Shown: positions 1-8,098 of the stretch, one piece after another
How the letters are laid out: each line of letters starts with the position of its first letter
Numbering within the stretch: the stretch's first letter is position 1
From: Oscillibacter sp.
GTDB lineage: Bacteria; Bacillota; Clostridia; Oscillospirales; Oscillospiraceae
Assembly: GCA_022796315.1 (NCBI GenBank)
Contig: JAAWIL010000003.1
Span: 1 to 32,752 of the forward strand
Length of the DNA: 32,752 nucleotides
Reading direction: 5' to 3'
The notes under the pieces: generated by a model
Database searches by the model: none
What the model saw: the letters and a program-made list of their open reading frames with translations, nothing else
Told to the model about the DNA's origin: nothing
Program-made: the position numbers and the translations under genes

Positions 1-95
1 TCCTTGCCATCCGTCAGGATGCCTGCGGATTTTTGCCTTGCAGGGCAAAAAATCCACTCGCCAATCCATACACGTCGAGATTTTAAACAGGCTCT

Positions 96-169
96 AAGGG
101 AGATCCGGATCTTGTGGGGGGGGCAGGGCCCGGCCAGGGGTCCGGGCCCTGCCGGGAACTCCGGAGGTC
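96..169. repeat. Intergenic repeat modules, left copy
   Basis: Three short words here also occur in inverted orientation near the other end of the window (32531-32613). They are a purine-rich word at 96-112 (AAGGGAGATCC then GGATCT), a 23-base GC-rich word at 128-150 and a 16-base word at 154-169 centred on CTCCGGAG. The 23-base word lies inside an inverted repeat (CAGGGCCCGG at 124-133 against CCGGGCCCTG at 142-151). No open frame with a plausible start uses this stretch. It looks like a dispersed non-coding repeat family. Bases 1-95 hold nothing I can recognise. Confidence 0.6.
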
Positions 170-196
170 ATGGGAGGACGATACACCCAATCCCAC

Positions 197-228
197 ACAA
201 AAAGCGGACGCCCGCAGGCGTCCGCTTT
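197..228 (-). terminator. Rho-independent terminator of the SNF symporter gene
   Basis: A perfect 12-bp stem (201-212 with 217-228, core AAGCGGACGCC) with a four-base loop lies 17 bases past the stop codon of the symporter gene. On the minus strand it is followed by a run of five T. This is a textbook intrinsic terminator for leftward transcription. Confidence 0.85.
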
Positions 229-245
229 GGATCTCCGAAATCGTC

Positions 246-1607
246 TTACACCAGCCCCTGGATTAAAATCACCAGGATCAGCACCGGCAGCACAAACTGG
301 AAGTAGGGCTTCAGCCACTGGGGCATCCGCAGGCCCTTGCCGGCGTTGGTTTCCGCCAGATAGCGGTCATAGCCCCAGCCCCATTTGGTGACGCAGAACA
401 GCAGATACACCAGAGAGCCCAGAGGCAGCAGCAGATTGCTCACCAAAAAGTCCTCAATGTCCAGCACCTGGCCCACGGCGCCGTTGGGCAGCGTCAGCTC
501 GAAATACCAGAGGTTGTAGCCCAGGACACAGGGCATGCTGGCGAGCAGCATGAAGATCCCGTTGAACAGCGCGGCCTTTTTCCGGGACCAGCCGAAGTTA
601 TCAATACAGCTGGCCTGGAGATTCTCGAAGACGGCAATGATGGTGGAGAAGCTGGCGAAGGTCATGAACAGGAAGAACAGAGCGCCCCACACCCGGCCGC
701 CGGCCATATGGATGAACACCTTGGGCAGGACCATGAAGATCAGGGAGGGGCCCTGGTTCGGCTCCATACCGAAGGAGAAGCAGGCCGGCAGGATGATCAG
801 GCCCGCCATCAGGGCCACAAAGGTGTCCAGAGAGCAGATCCGGATGGCCTCGCTGACCAGGGTGTGCTCCCGGCTCATGTAGCTGCCGAAGATCTCCATG
901 GCCGCGATGCCCAAGCTCAGGGTGAAAAAGGCCTGGTTCATGGCGGCGGTGACCACTTGGCCCAGTCCCGCGTCCATAGCCCGCTGGAAATCCGGCAGCA
1001 GATAGAAGCGCACGCCCTCCATGGCGCCGGGGAGCGTCAGACTGTGAACCGCCAGCACGGCGATCAGGGCCAGCAGGCCCAGCATCATCCACTTGGTGAC
1101 CCGCTCCAGGCCCTTCTGAAGGCCGAAGCTCACGACCAGGAAGCCCACCACGACAGTCAGGACCATCCAGAGGGTCATCTCGCCGGGACTGTTCAGCATG
1201 GAGAGGAACACGCCGTCTACGGCGTCATCCGCCATGCCGGTGAAGGTGCCGCCAACAAACTTGAAGAAGTAGCCCAGCATCCAGCCGGAGACGGTGGTAT
1301 AGAACATCATCAGCAGGTAGCAGCCCGCGACGCAGAACCAGCCGTGGATATGCCACTTGGTGCCGGGCTTCTGGAGGGCCTGATAGCCCTGGACGGCGCT
1401 CTTGCGGCTGGCCCGGCCCACGGCCAGCTCCATGGTCAGAACTGGCATGCCCATGATGACCAGGAACAGCAGGTAGAACAGGACAAACACGCCGCCGCCA
1501 TATTGGCCGGTGACATAGGGGAACTTCCAGACGTTTCCGATGCCGATGGCGCAGCCGGCGCTCACCAGCAGGAAGCCCAGTCTGGACTGAAAATTTTCTC
1601 GTTTCAT
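246..1607 (-). CDS. Sodium:neurotransmitter symporter (SNF/NSS) family transporter
   Basis: This is a 453-residue polytopic membrane protein of the NSS family, which couples uptake of amino acids or related solutes to Na+ entry. The N-terminus shows the family signature: SRLGFLLVSAGCAIGIGNVW, then KFPYVTGQYGGG, covering the unwound TM1 that in LeuT-type proteins binds Na+ and substrate, followed by MPVLTMELAVGR. Length and an estimated 11-12 membrane segments fit bacterial NSS proteins such as LeuT, TnaT and MhsT. The substrate cannot be read from sequence. The start is the ATG at 1607: an AGGAG lies a normal distance upstream, while a longer reading to 1637 has no such site. The gene is monocistronic, between promoter 1749-1777 and terminator 197-228. 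Its leader of about 135 bases holds a 19-bp inverted repeat. Confidence 0.93.
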   Translation of the reverse strand: MKRENFQSRLGFLLVSAGCAIGIGNVWKFPYVTGQYGGGVFVLFYLLFLVIMGMPVLTMELAVGRASRKSAVQGYQALQKPGTKWHIHGWFCVAGCYLLMMFYTTVSGWMLGYFFKFVGGTFTGMADDAVDGVFLSMLNSPGEMTLWMVLTVVVGFLVVSFGLQKGLERVTKWMMLGLLALIAVLAVHSLTLPGAMEGVRFYLLPDFQRAMDAGLGQVVTAAMNQAFFTLSLGIAAMEIFGSYMSREHTLVSEAIRICSLDTFVALMAGLIILPACFSFGMEPNQGPSLIFMVLPKVFIHMAGGRVWGALFFLFMTFASFSTIIAVFENLQASCIDNFGWSRKKAALFNGIFMLLASMPCVLGYNLWYFELTLPNGAVGQVLDIEDFLVSNLLLPLGSLVYLLFCVTKWGWGYDRYLAETNAGKGLRMPQWLKPYFQFVLPVLILVILIQGLV

Positions 1608-1664
1608 AGCGGGATCTCCTTCTCTAAGTGTACACAACAGGCGAAAAAAGGGAACGTGCTCCGA

Positions 1665-1718
1665 AGTCTATTTGCAACCCGGCCCCGATCCGGCGGCGTG
1701 CCGGGTTGCAAACAGACT
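1665..1718 (-). promoter_or_regulatory. Large hairpin in the leader of the SNF symporter mRNA
   Basis: Arms of 19 bases (1665-1683 and 1700-1718, core TTTGCAACCCGGC) pair with a single mismatch around a 16-base loop. The hairpin sits inside the predicted leader, 58 bases before the start codon. A run of six T on the minus strand follows at about 1644-1649. It does not match glycine, lysine or other riboswitch consensus sequences I know. It could be an attenuator, an mRNA stabiliser or a protein site. The rest of 1608-1938 holds only the promoter and the next terminator. Confidence 0.6.
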
Positions 1719-1748
1719 CCAGCCGTTCCATCTTTTCGATTCTTCACT

Positions 1749-1777
1749 ATAGTAACGGTGGTTGCGGAAAAAGTCAA
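1749..1777 (-). promoter_or_regulatory. Sigma-A-type promoter for the SNF symporter
   Basis: On the minus strand, TTGACT (1772-1777) and TACTAT (1749-1754) are separated by exactly 17 bases. The predicted start near 1742 gives a leader of about 135 bases. Confidence 0.7.
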
Positions 1778-1882
1778 CACTTCTCTGGAAGAATATGCGG
1801 ATTTACGCGGAATTTTCCCGGAGCTGCGTCAGCCGGCACCGCCCGGCGGGGGCGCTCCGGAAGCCGGGAGGGACTGCCCCGG

Positions 1883-1919
1883 AAAAAAACCGGGGACCGC
1901 CCTCAAGGGGGTCCCCGGT
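1883..1919 (-). terminator. Rho-independent terminator of the Cys/His-repeat gene
   Basis: A perfect 10-bp stem (ACCGGGGACC at 1889-1898, GGTCCCCGGT at 1910-1919) closes an 11-base loop. On the minus strand it is followed at once by a run of seven T. It lies 19 bases beyond the stop codon of the repeat-protein gene. Confidence 0.9.
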
Positions 1920-1938
1920 CATTGCGCGGATGGCCGCC

Positions 1939-2577
1939 TTATCGGTGGCAGCTGGCGCTCCAGTGCGTGCGCTGGCCCGCCGCGGCGCAGACAGCATGGT
2001 TGCCATCACAGAAGCCGCTCTCGTGCCGGTAGCCGCAGTAGGCGGTGCCGTAGTGGCTGTGCTGGCCAAGGGTTGTGCAGCCCGCCACAGAGCAGAGGGC
2101 CTGGCAGTGTCCGTCGCAGAATCCGGTTTCATGGTCATAGCCGCAGTAGGCGGTGCCGGAATGGGTGTGCCGCCCCGTGACGGCGCAGCCCTCTACAGAG
2201 CACAGGGCCCGGCAGAGTCCGTCGCAGAATCCGGTTTCGTGGTCATAGCCGCAGTAGGGCGTGCCGTTGTGGCTGTGGGGGCCCACTGCGTCACAGTCCT
2301 CCACGGTGCACAGGGCCCGGCACTTCCCGTCGCAAAAGCCGCTTTCGTGGGCATAGCCGCAGTAGGTCACGCCGCTGTGGCTGTGCCGCCCGGCAAGGGT
2401 GCAGCCCTGCACCGGGCAGACGGCAATCGCGGCGGGGGTCTGAACGGTCTGGACGCTCTGGGTGTTTCTGCGGGGTCCGTTATGATGCCCATGACCATGG
2501 GCCAGCGCCGGCAGGACGAGGGACACGGCGGTTAAAACAACAATGAAACAGACGGGAACAAGCTTCTTGGATTTCAT
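1939..2577 (-). CDS. Secreted Cys/His-rich protein with four 36-residue repeats; unrecognised family
   Basis: The protein has 212 residues. A signal peptide (KSKK, then a hydrophobic run to about residue 26, ending ALA) is followed by a mature N-terminus HGHGHH. After a short linker come four tandem 36-residue repeats (54-89, 90-125, 126-161, 162-197). Each follows the plan C-x-V-x-x-C-x3-G-x-H-x-H-x-G-x-x-Y-C-G-Y-x-H-E-x-G-F-C-D-G, with a further Cys-x-A-L in the first three; a 15-residue tail ends CHR. Each repeat carries four or five Cys and three His, which suggests bound metal or disulfides. I do not recognise the family and assign no function. The ATG at 2577 is chosen because GGAG precedes it and the signal peptide then starts properly. 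The gene has its own promoter (2613-2641) and terminator. Secretion is well supported; metal binding is inference. Confidence 0.85.
   Translation of the reverse strand: MKSKKLVPVCFIVVLTAVSLVLPALAHGHGHHNGPRRNTQSVQTVQTPAAIAVCPVQGCTLAGRHSHSGVTYCGYAHESGFCDGKCRALCTVEDCDAVGPHSHNGTPYCGYDHETGFCDGLCRALCSVEGCAVTGRHTHSGTAYCGYDHETGFCDGHCQALCSVAGCTTLGQHSHYGTAYCGYRHESGFCDGNHAVCAAAGQRTHWSASCHR
1987..2418 (-). repeat. Four in-frame 108-bp tandem repeats within the Cys/His protein gene
   Basis: Repeats occupy about 2311-2418, 2203-2310, 2095-2202 and 1987-2094, each 108 bp and in frame. They encode the 36-residue unit. Words such as those encoding YCGY and GFCDG are nearly identical at DNA level between copies, suggesting recent internal duplication or homogenisation. 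Confidence 0.85.
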
Positions 2578-2612
2578 GATGCACGACTCCTTTAGAATAG
2601 AATGTAATGAAA

Positions 2613-2641
2613 AGTATAGCACATCCCCAAGGGGGGCGCAA
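2613..2641 (-). promoter_or_regulatory. Promoter of the Cys/His-repeat gene with a palindrome in its spacer
   Basis: Minus-strand TTGCGC (2636-2641) and TATACT (2613-2618) are 17 bases apart. The predicted start is about 29 bases before the ATG. The spacer contains the 10-base palindrome CCCCAAGGGG (2625-2634), a possible operator. Confidence 0.5.
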
Positions 2642-2705
2642 GGCTTTGGCGGGGAAAATTTTCCTGCCGCCGGGCCTTGCCGGAAAGGTCCGCTTTCTGC
2701 GGAGG

Positions 2706-5405
2706 TTACGCCTCCTCGATCTGGCGGGGAGGATGGAAGAAGGGAATTGCGGCGTCGTCCCGCCGCAGGAACAGCAGGCCGAATGACCCTGGGCCGCAGT
2801 TGCTGGCGATGGCGGAGGAGGCCTTTTGCAGGTAGACCCGCTCAAAGGGGCAGACCTGCTGCACCGTGCTTTGAATAAACTGGAGCTGATCCTCATCCAT
2901 GCCGGAGTAGGTGATGAACAAGATCCGCCGGTCGATGTTTCTGATGTCCTGGAGAGTCCGCTTGATGTATTTCTTCGCCGCGTGGGAGAAGCTGCCCGTC
3001 TCCATATGGCCCACAACCATTTTGCTCTTTTTCAGCACCAGTACCGGATGCAGCAGCAGCGCGTCGCAGAGGATCTGAATGCGTTTTGAGATCCGCCCGG
3101 TCTGACACAGCATATGGGTGCTGTTGACGATGAACGCGGAGGAGATGAACCGCTCCACCCGCCGCACGGCGGCCACGATCTCCGCCTTGGTGGCATGGTG
3201 CTCCGCCAGATAGGCCGCGCACAGCACCGACAGCCCCATGCTGCTGGAGAGGTGTCCGGAATCAATCACGGTGACATTCTCAAAGGACTTCGCCGCCTCA
3301 AAGGCGTTTTGATATCCCTCACTGACGTTCTTTGCCATGGTGATGTGGATCACGTTCTGCGCCTCCGTCAGCCTGCCCGCGAAGAACCGCTCGTAGTCCT
3401 CCACGTCAGGGGGCTGGGAGACGCCCTTCCGTCCCCCGGCGATGTGCATCAGCAGCTCGTCGGGCTTCAGCTCCTCCCCGTCCAGGAACCGGCCCTCCTC
3501 CGTGCAGACATAGTAGGGACACACGGAGATGTCAAAGACGCGCCGGAGGCTCTCCGGGAGGTCACAGACGCTGTCCGTGGTGACCAGGACCGAGCGCCGC
3601 TGCACCTGCTCAAAGATCAGGATGTCCTTTTCAATATCCGACTGGATGGCGTCCTCGCTGATCTGGACCAGTTCCTTCGGGAGGATGCTCAGCACCGCCG
3701 CCTCCAGCAGCGCGCCGCTGACGGGCTTGGCCAGATATCCGCTGAAGCCCTCCCTGCGGTAGAGGAGCTGGTTGTCGCTGCCGGCGTTGGCTGTCAGGGC
3801 GACCACGGGCGCGTTCTGGCACAGGCCGCCGGGCTGTGCCCGCAGGGCGTGGAGGCACTCGATGCCATCCATCTCCGGCATCATGTGGTCCATCAGGATG
3901 CAGTCGTAGTAGTGGTTCTGCGTCAGCTTTAGACACTCCGTGCCGCTGGAGGCCGTGTCAATATGGATTTTGGTGTCCGCCAGGAGCTTGCTGACCACCA
4001 TGAGGTTCATGTCGTTGTCGTCCACCACCAGGATGTGGGCGTCCGGGGCCTCAAAGCTCTGCCGGTAGGGTTCCCCGTCGCGGCGCTGGGCGCGGGAGGA
4101 CAGGGTGAAGGTGCCCAGATCGCTGGCGTCAACGATATCCTGCTCCAGGGTGACAATGAATGTGGAGCCCTTGGTGTAGACGCTGTTCACGCTGATCTCG
4201 CCGTCCATCAGATCCACCAGCTGCCGGACGATGCTCAGCCCCAGGCCGGTTCCCTCGATGAGGCGGTTCTTCTCCTCGTCCACCCGCTGGAAGGCGTTGA
4301 AGATGTAAGGGATGTTCTCCTTGCGCACGCCCTGTCCGGTGTCCTCCACGGAGTACCAGACGCGGACCCGGTTTACCGACAGGCGCTCGCACCGGACGGA
4401 GAGGGTGACGGAGCCCTTGCTGGTGTATTTCACCGCGTTGTTCAGCAGGTTGATCAGAATCTGCTTGATGCGCACCTCGTCTCCGCAGAGCATGCTGGGG
4501 ATGGAGGAGTCCACGTGGAGCTTGAATTCCAGGCCCTTCTCCTTGGCCTTGATCCAGATCATGTTGACGATTTCCGAGAAGAGGGCCCCGGTCTCATAGG
4601 AGACGTTGACGATCTCCATCTTTCCGGATTTGATTTTGGAGATATCCAGGATGTCGTTGATCAGGGTCAGCAGCAGCCTGCTGGCCCCCTGGATGTTCCG
4701 GGCGTTCTCGGCGATGTCCTCAGGGATGTCCTTCCGCAGGATGATCTCGTTCAGGCCGATGATGGTGTTGATGGGCGTGCGGATCTCGTGGCTCATGCTG
4801 GAAAAGAAGTGGTTCTCCGCCCGGTTCAGCTCTTCGATCTCCTTTTTCTGCTGCTGGGAGAGGGCGTTTTCCTCTTCGTACATCCGGGTCAGGAACAGCA
4901 GCAACACGCAGGTCAAAAGTCCCACCAGGACCACGGAGAAGGCGGAGTCAAAGAAGGAGCGCTGCTGGGTGCTCTGGATGATGTGCTCCGGAAAATAGAG
5001 GGCGAGGCCATAGCAAAGCAGGGTCTCCGCCGTACAGAGGGCGAAGAACACCGCCATGCGCTTCCCCTGCAAGGTCAGGCAGACGTAGATGAAACAAAAC
5101 ACAAACCACTCCGGCACGCCGCTGTAAAACCCGCCCGCCGTAAAAAAGCTGATGGGAAACAGGGTCAGCAGCAGCACGGTGATGGCCGTGGCCCCCGTAT
5201 GGATGCACTCCTTCCGGACGCTGTACTTCACAATCGCCGCCATGGCCAGCAGGCTCACAGCCAGGATCAGGATATTCCAGGGGTTCCGGCCCATGGGCAG
5301 GATGAATACCAGCGCAACCATGCAGGTGCCCGTTACAATCCGGAACATCCGGTCACGCAGGCTGATTCTGTGGTCGGAGATGATGTTAAACCATTTTTGA
5401 ATCAC
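2706..5405 (-). CDS. Hybrid histidine kinase-receiver fused to a C-terminal DegV lipid-binding domain
   Basis: About 899 residues. In order: roughly six membrane segments (20-175); HisKA with phospho-acceptor His206 in SHEIRTP; HATPase with N-box NLLNNAVKY, EDTGQG and GTGLGLSI (385-392), all intact; a receiver (about 455-580) with phosphorylatable Asp506 in LMDHMMPEMDG and Lys560; then about 280 residues of DegV type (604-884). The DegV part shows VTTDSVCDLP, FLDGEEL, VSQPP, VIDSGHLSSSMG, TGRIS and the terminal GPGSFGLLF. DegV/FakB proteins are fatty-acid-binding subunits that normally stand alone, so this fusion is unusual. It is the last gene of a three-gene operon, 122 bases after the HPt kinase. 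Start: the GTG at 5417 directly abuts GAGGA with no spacer. The GTG at 5405 has AGGAG 11 bases upstream and is preferred, but the start is uncertain. No clear terminator follows. Confidence 0.9.
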   Translation of the reverse strand: MIQKWFNIISDHRISLRDRMFRIVTGTCMVALVFILPMGRNPWNILILAVSLLAMAAIVKYSVRKECIHTGATAITVLLLTLFPISFFTAGGFYSGVPEWFVFCFIYVCLTLQGKRMAVFFALCTAETLLCYGLALYFPEHIIQSTQQRSFFDSAFSVVLVGLLTCVLLLFLTRMYEEENALSQQQKKEIEELNRAENHFFSSMSHEIRTPINTIIGLNEIILRKDIPEDIAENARNIQGASRLLLTLINDILDISKIKSGKMEIVNVSYETGALFSEIVNMIWIKAKEKGLEFKLHVDSSIPSMLCGDEVRIKQILINLLNNAVKYTSKGSVTLSVRCERLSVNRVRVWYSVEDTGQGVRKENIPYIFNAFQRVDEEKNRLIEGTGLGLSIVRQLVDLMDGEISVNSVYTKGSTFIVTLEQDIVDASDLGTFTLSSRAQRRDGEPYRQSFEAPDAHILVVDDNDMNLMVVSKLLADTKIHIDTASSGTECLKLTQNHYYDCILMDHMMPEMDGIECLHALRAQPGGLCQNAPVVALTANAGSDNQLLYRREGFSGYLAKPVSGALLEAAVLSILPKELVQISEDAIQSDIEKDILIFEQVQRRSVLVTTDSVCDLPESLRRVFDISVCPYYVCTEEGRFLDGEELKPDELLMHIAGGRKGVSQPPDVEDYERFFAGRLTEAQNVIHITMAKNVSEGYQNAFEAAKSFENVTVIDSGHLSSSMGLSVLCAAYLAEHHATKAEIVAAVRRVERFISSAFIVNSTHMLCQTGRISKRIQILCDALLLHPVLVLKKSKMVVGHMETGSFSHAAKKYIKRTLQDIRNIDRRILFITYSGMDEDQLQFIQSTVQQVCPFERVYLQKASSAIASNCGPGSFGLLFLRRDDAAIPFFHPPRQIEEA

Positions 5406-5527
5406 GCAGTTGTTCACTCCTCAAAACGTGGTGTGCAGGGGATGCGTTCCGGGTGCTCTGTGAGACCCTGCCGCGCCGCGTCCCGGCGATGCCGCCGGTG
5501 GCGGAGGCCGTCTCCCGGGAGGGGCCG

Positions 5528-8098
5528 TCACAGCTCGCCGATGTGGGCGCAGAGATCCCGGTATGCCTGCAGCAGCGCGGAGTGGTGTTCCAGGATGTAG
5601 TCTGCGTCGCCCTGCTTTCCGGCCATCTCCAGCGCCTTGGCCTGGGCGGAAAGGGTCTCCGCGCCAATGGTCAGGGAGGTGCTCTTCAAGGCGTGGACCT
5701 TGACCGCGTACTCCCCCCAATCGCCCTGTTCATACAGGGAGACCAGCTCTGAGATCTTGCCCGGGCTCTGGGTACAGAAGAGCCGCAGCATTTCCAGGTA
5801 AAAGTTCTCGTCTCCGGCGCAGTAGTTCAGGCCAATCTCCGTATTGACGCCGGCCTGGGTGAGCCGGCCGTAGGGAATCACGGATTCCTCAGCCGGCGGA
5901 GCGGCCGGGGGCTCCGGCGGATTCACCGGCTCCGGGGCTGCGGCGGGTTCCTCCAGGGGCGGCTTTATATCAGGGGGGTCCAACCGCGCCTGCGAAGCGG
6001 GGACAGGCTCCTTTTCAGGCGGCGGAGCTGCGGACTTGGCGGTGTACTGGATGCAGCTCTTGGGCAGGACCTTCCGCAGCACCCGTTCCAGCACCGTGCG
6101 CTCAATGGGCTTGGGGACAAACTCGGTGAACCCCTCGCTGCGGAACATCTCCCTGGCGCCGCTGACGGTATTGGCGGTCAGCGCGATCACCGGCAGCGCC
6201 CGGTACTTGCCGTTTCGGAGCTCGCGGATCTTTTTCAGGGTCTCCACACCGTCGAAGCCGGGCATCATGTGGTCCAGGAAGATGATGTCGTAGGAGACGC
6301 TGCTGCACCGGGCGATGGCCTCCCGGCCGCTGAGGCAGGTGTCCACCTCGATTCCATAGCTGCCCAGAACGCCCTTGGCCACCACCAGGTTCATCTCCTC
6401 GTCGTCCACCGCCAGGGCCCGGACGCCGACACAGGTGAAGGGCTTTCGGCCTGCGGCCTGGTCCTCCGCGAACCCGCGCTCGCCCATCTCCCCGTTCAGA
6501 AGGTTGGCGACCGAGATGGCGGAAAAGGGCTTGTGGATCACCATCAGACTGCTCCCGCTGTCCAGAGTGAACTCCCGCTCTGCGATTACAACGACACGGA
6601 GGGTCTTGGACAGATCCTCGTAGTACGCCTGGTCCTCCTGGTATTCCGCCTGGGTGATGAAGGCGTGGGTCAGCGCGTGATTGCGCTGGAGCTTGAGGAA
6701 GCCCTCGAAATTGTGGGCCTGATACCCGTGGACGCCCAGGCCCTCTACCAAGTTCAGAATCAGCCCGTCATAGTAGCCCCGCACCTCGTCACAGCTGTAC
6801 TTTTCCGGATTGAAATAGCAGGCGATGCAGAGCTGGTCCGCGTGGGTCAGGGTGATGCAGGGACGTTCGTCCACAACGCCCTGGGGGATGACGATATGGG
6901 CGTGCAGGCCCTGGCGGTCGTTGCTGTCAAAGTGGATAAAGCCGCCCATGGCGTTCAGGAGTCCCCGGGCAATGGGCAGCCCCAGGCCGAGCCCTCCCGT
7001 GAAGCGGCTGCTTCCGGAGTCCACCTGGTAAAAATCGTCGTACATCTGAAGGAGCTGGGAGTCCGTCATGCCGATCCCGGTGTCGTGGATGTCAATCACC
7101 AGATTGACGCCATAGCCCTCCCGGCGGGAGTCGATCTGGACGTTGACGCCGCCCTCCTCCGTAAATTTGATGGAGTTTTCCACCAGGATCTTCAGCACGT
7201 GGGAGATTTTCTCCGCGTCGCCCACCAGAACCGCGGGGATTTTCGGATTGATGTCAAACACGATTTCCAGGTGCGGCCGGTTGCTCTGCAGCGCGGTCAT
7301 GGTGATGACATCGTTCAGCACCGAGGTGATCATGTACTCTTCCTTGGCCGGAACCAGCGTGCCCTCCACAATCTCCGTATAGTCCATCATGTTGTTGATC
7401 TGGTTGGAAAGACGCTTTCCCGCCATCTCAATGGAGGTCATATCCGTCCGGATCTCCGGGGGAAGGTTTCTTCCCAGGGCCACCTCGCTGATGCCGATCA
7501 CCATATTGATGGGGGTGCGGAGCTCGTGAGACACATTGGATAAAAAGACGGCGCTCTGCTTTCCGGCCGTCTCCAGATCCGCGAATACGCGCGCATACCA
7601 GTTCCGCTGCGCAATCCTCTGCTTGATCCAGAATCTGGAAAGCGCCGTACCCCCAAAGACCACAACAGCACCGAGCCCCAGGCGAACCGCAGACGGGAGC
7701 TCCATGCCAGAAGAGATGGTATGAAGGATCAGAGCATGATACAGCAGCTCCAGCACATACAGCAGCTCGATCATGTGCAGAATCCATTTTTTGTTCAGCA
7801 TGAACAGCGCCAGGATCAGGATGCAGGCCGCAGCGGGGATGTCGAAGAGGGTGGCCTCGTGGATTCCAAAGAAAAAGAACTCCACCAGCATCAGTCCGGC
7901 GCATAAATACTCATAAAAGGCATCGGAGCCCATCCGCGCGATGTGCAGAAGCCACACGCTGAAGCAGCCCGCCAGCATCAGCGGGACCACCCAGAGCTCC
8001 CAGGCCAGAAGGACCACAATCAGGCTCAGCAGGGCGCTGAACGACGTGGTGACGACAGCCAGCAGCAGATGCCTGCTTGTCTGCTCGTCCGATCTCAT
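5528..8098 (-). CDS. Hybrid histidine kinase with pseudo-receiver, receiver and HPt domains
   Basis: The protein has 856 residues. About six membrane segments (12-155) are followed by HisKA with His191 in SHELRTP, and a HATPase with Asn308, HDTGIGM and GGLGLGLPIA (368-376). A region at 416-535 has the alternating strand/helix pattern of a receiver and keeps the C-terminal KP, but lacks the acceptor Asp, so it is a pseudo-receiver. A genuine receiver follows (560-680; Asp565/566, acceptor Asp609 in FLDHMMPGFDG, Lys663). Next come a Pro/Glu-rich linker (690-740) and an HPt domain with His802 in VHALKSTS. It is thus a complete His-Asp-His relay in one chain. Its ATG overlaps the stop codon of the upstream receiver gene by four bases (ATGA), so the two are translationally coupled. 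The ligand is unknown. Its membrane-kinase-receiver architecture resembles the next gene, suggesting an old duplication. Confidence 0.92.
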   Translation of the reverse strand: MRSDEQTSRHLLLAVVTTSFSALLSLIVVLLAWELWVVPLMLAGCFSVWLLHIARMGSDAFYEYLCAGLMLVEFFFFGIHEATLFDIPAAACILILALFMLNKKWILHMIELLYVLELLYHALILHTISSGMELPSAVRLGLGAVVVFGGTALSRFWIKQRIAQRNWYARVFADLETAGKQSAVFLSNVSHELRTPINMVIGISEVALGRNLPPEIRTDMTSIEMAGKRLSNQINNMMDYTEIVEGTLVPAKEEYMITSVLNDVITMTALQSNRPHLEIVFDINPKIPAVLVGDAEKISHVLKILVENSIKFTEEGGVNVQIDSRREGYGVNLVIDIHDTGIGMTDSQLLQMYDDFYQVDSGSSRFTGGLGLGLPIARGLLNAMGGFIHFDSNDRQGLHAHIVIPQGVVDERPCITLTHADQLCIACYFNPEKYSCDEVRGYYDGLILNLVEGLGVHGYQAHNFEGFLKLQRNHALTHAFITQAEYQEDQAYYEDLSKTLRVVVIAEREFTLDSGSSLMVIHKPFSAISVANLLNGEMGERGFAEDQAAGRKPFTCVGVRALAVDDEEMNLVVAKGVLGSYGIEVDTCLSGREAIARCSSVSYDIIFLDHMMPGFDGVETLKKIRELRNGKYRALPVIALTANTVSGAREMFRSEGFTEFVPKPIERTVLERVLRKVLPKSCIQYTAKSAAPPPEKEPVPASQARLDPPDIKPPLEEPAAAPEPVNPPEPPAAPPAEESVIPYGRLTQAGVNTEIGLNYCAGDENFYLEMLRLFCTQSPGKISELVSLYEQGDWGEYAVKVHALKSTSLTIGAETLSAQAKALEMAGKQGDADYILEHHSALLQAYRDLCAHIGEL

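Noticed and set aside
1608-1748. Glycine riboswitch before the SNF symporter
   Set aside because: The conserved glycine aptamer words are missing; only one long hairpin is present.
708-2180. Plus-strand open frame running through the SNF symporter and the Cys/His-repeat gene
   Set aside because: It crosses a terminator, a promoter and two supported genes; its composition is typical of an antisense frame.
1987-2418. Possible CRISPR-like array from the regular 108-bp repeats
   Set aside because: The repeats are adjacent, in frame and coding, with no spacers.
2640-2705. Terminator after the kinase-DegV gene
   Set aside because: Only loose, interrupted complementarity is visible (GCAAGGC/GCCTTGC) with no clean stem and T run.
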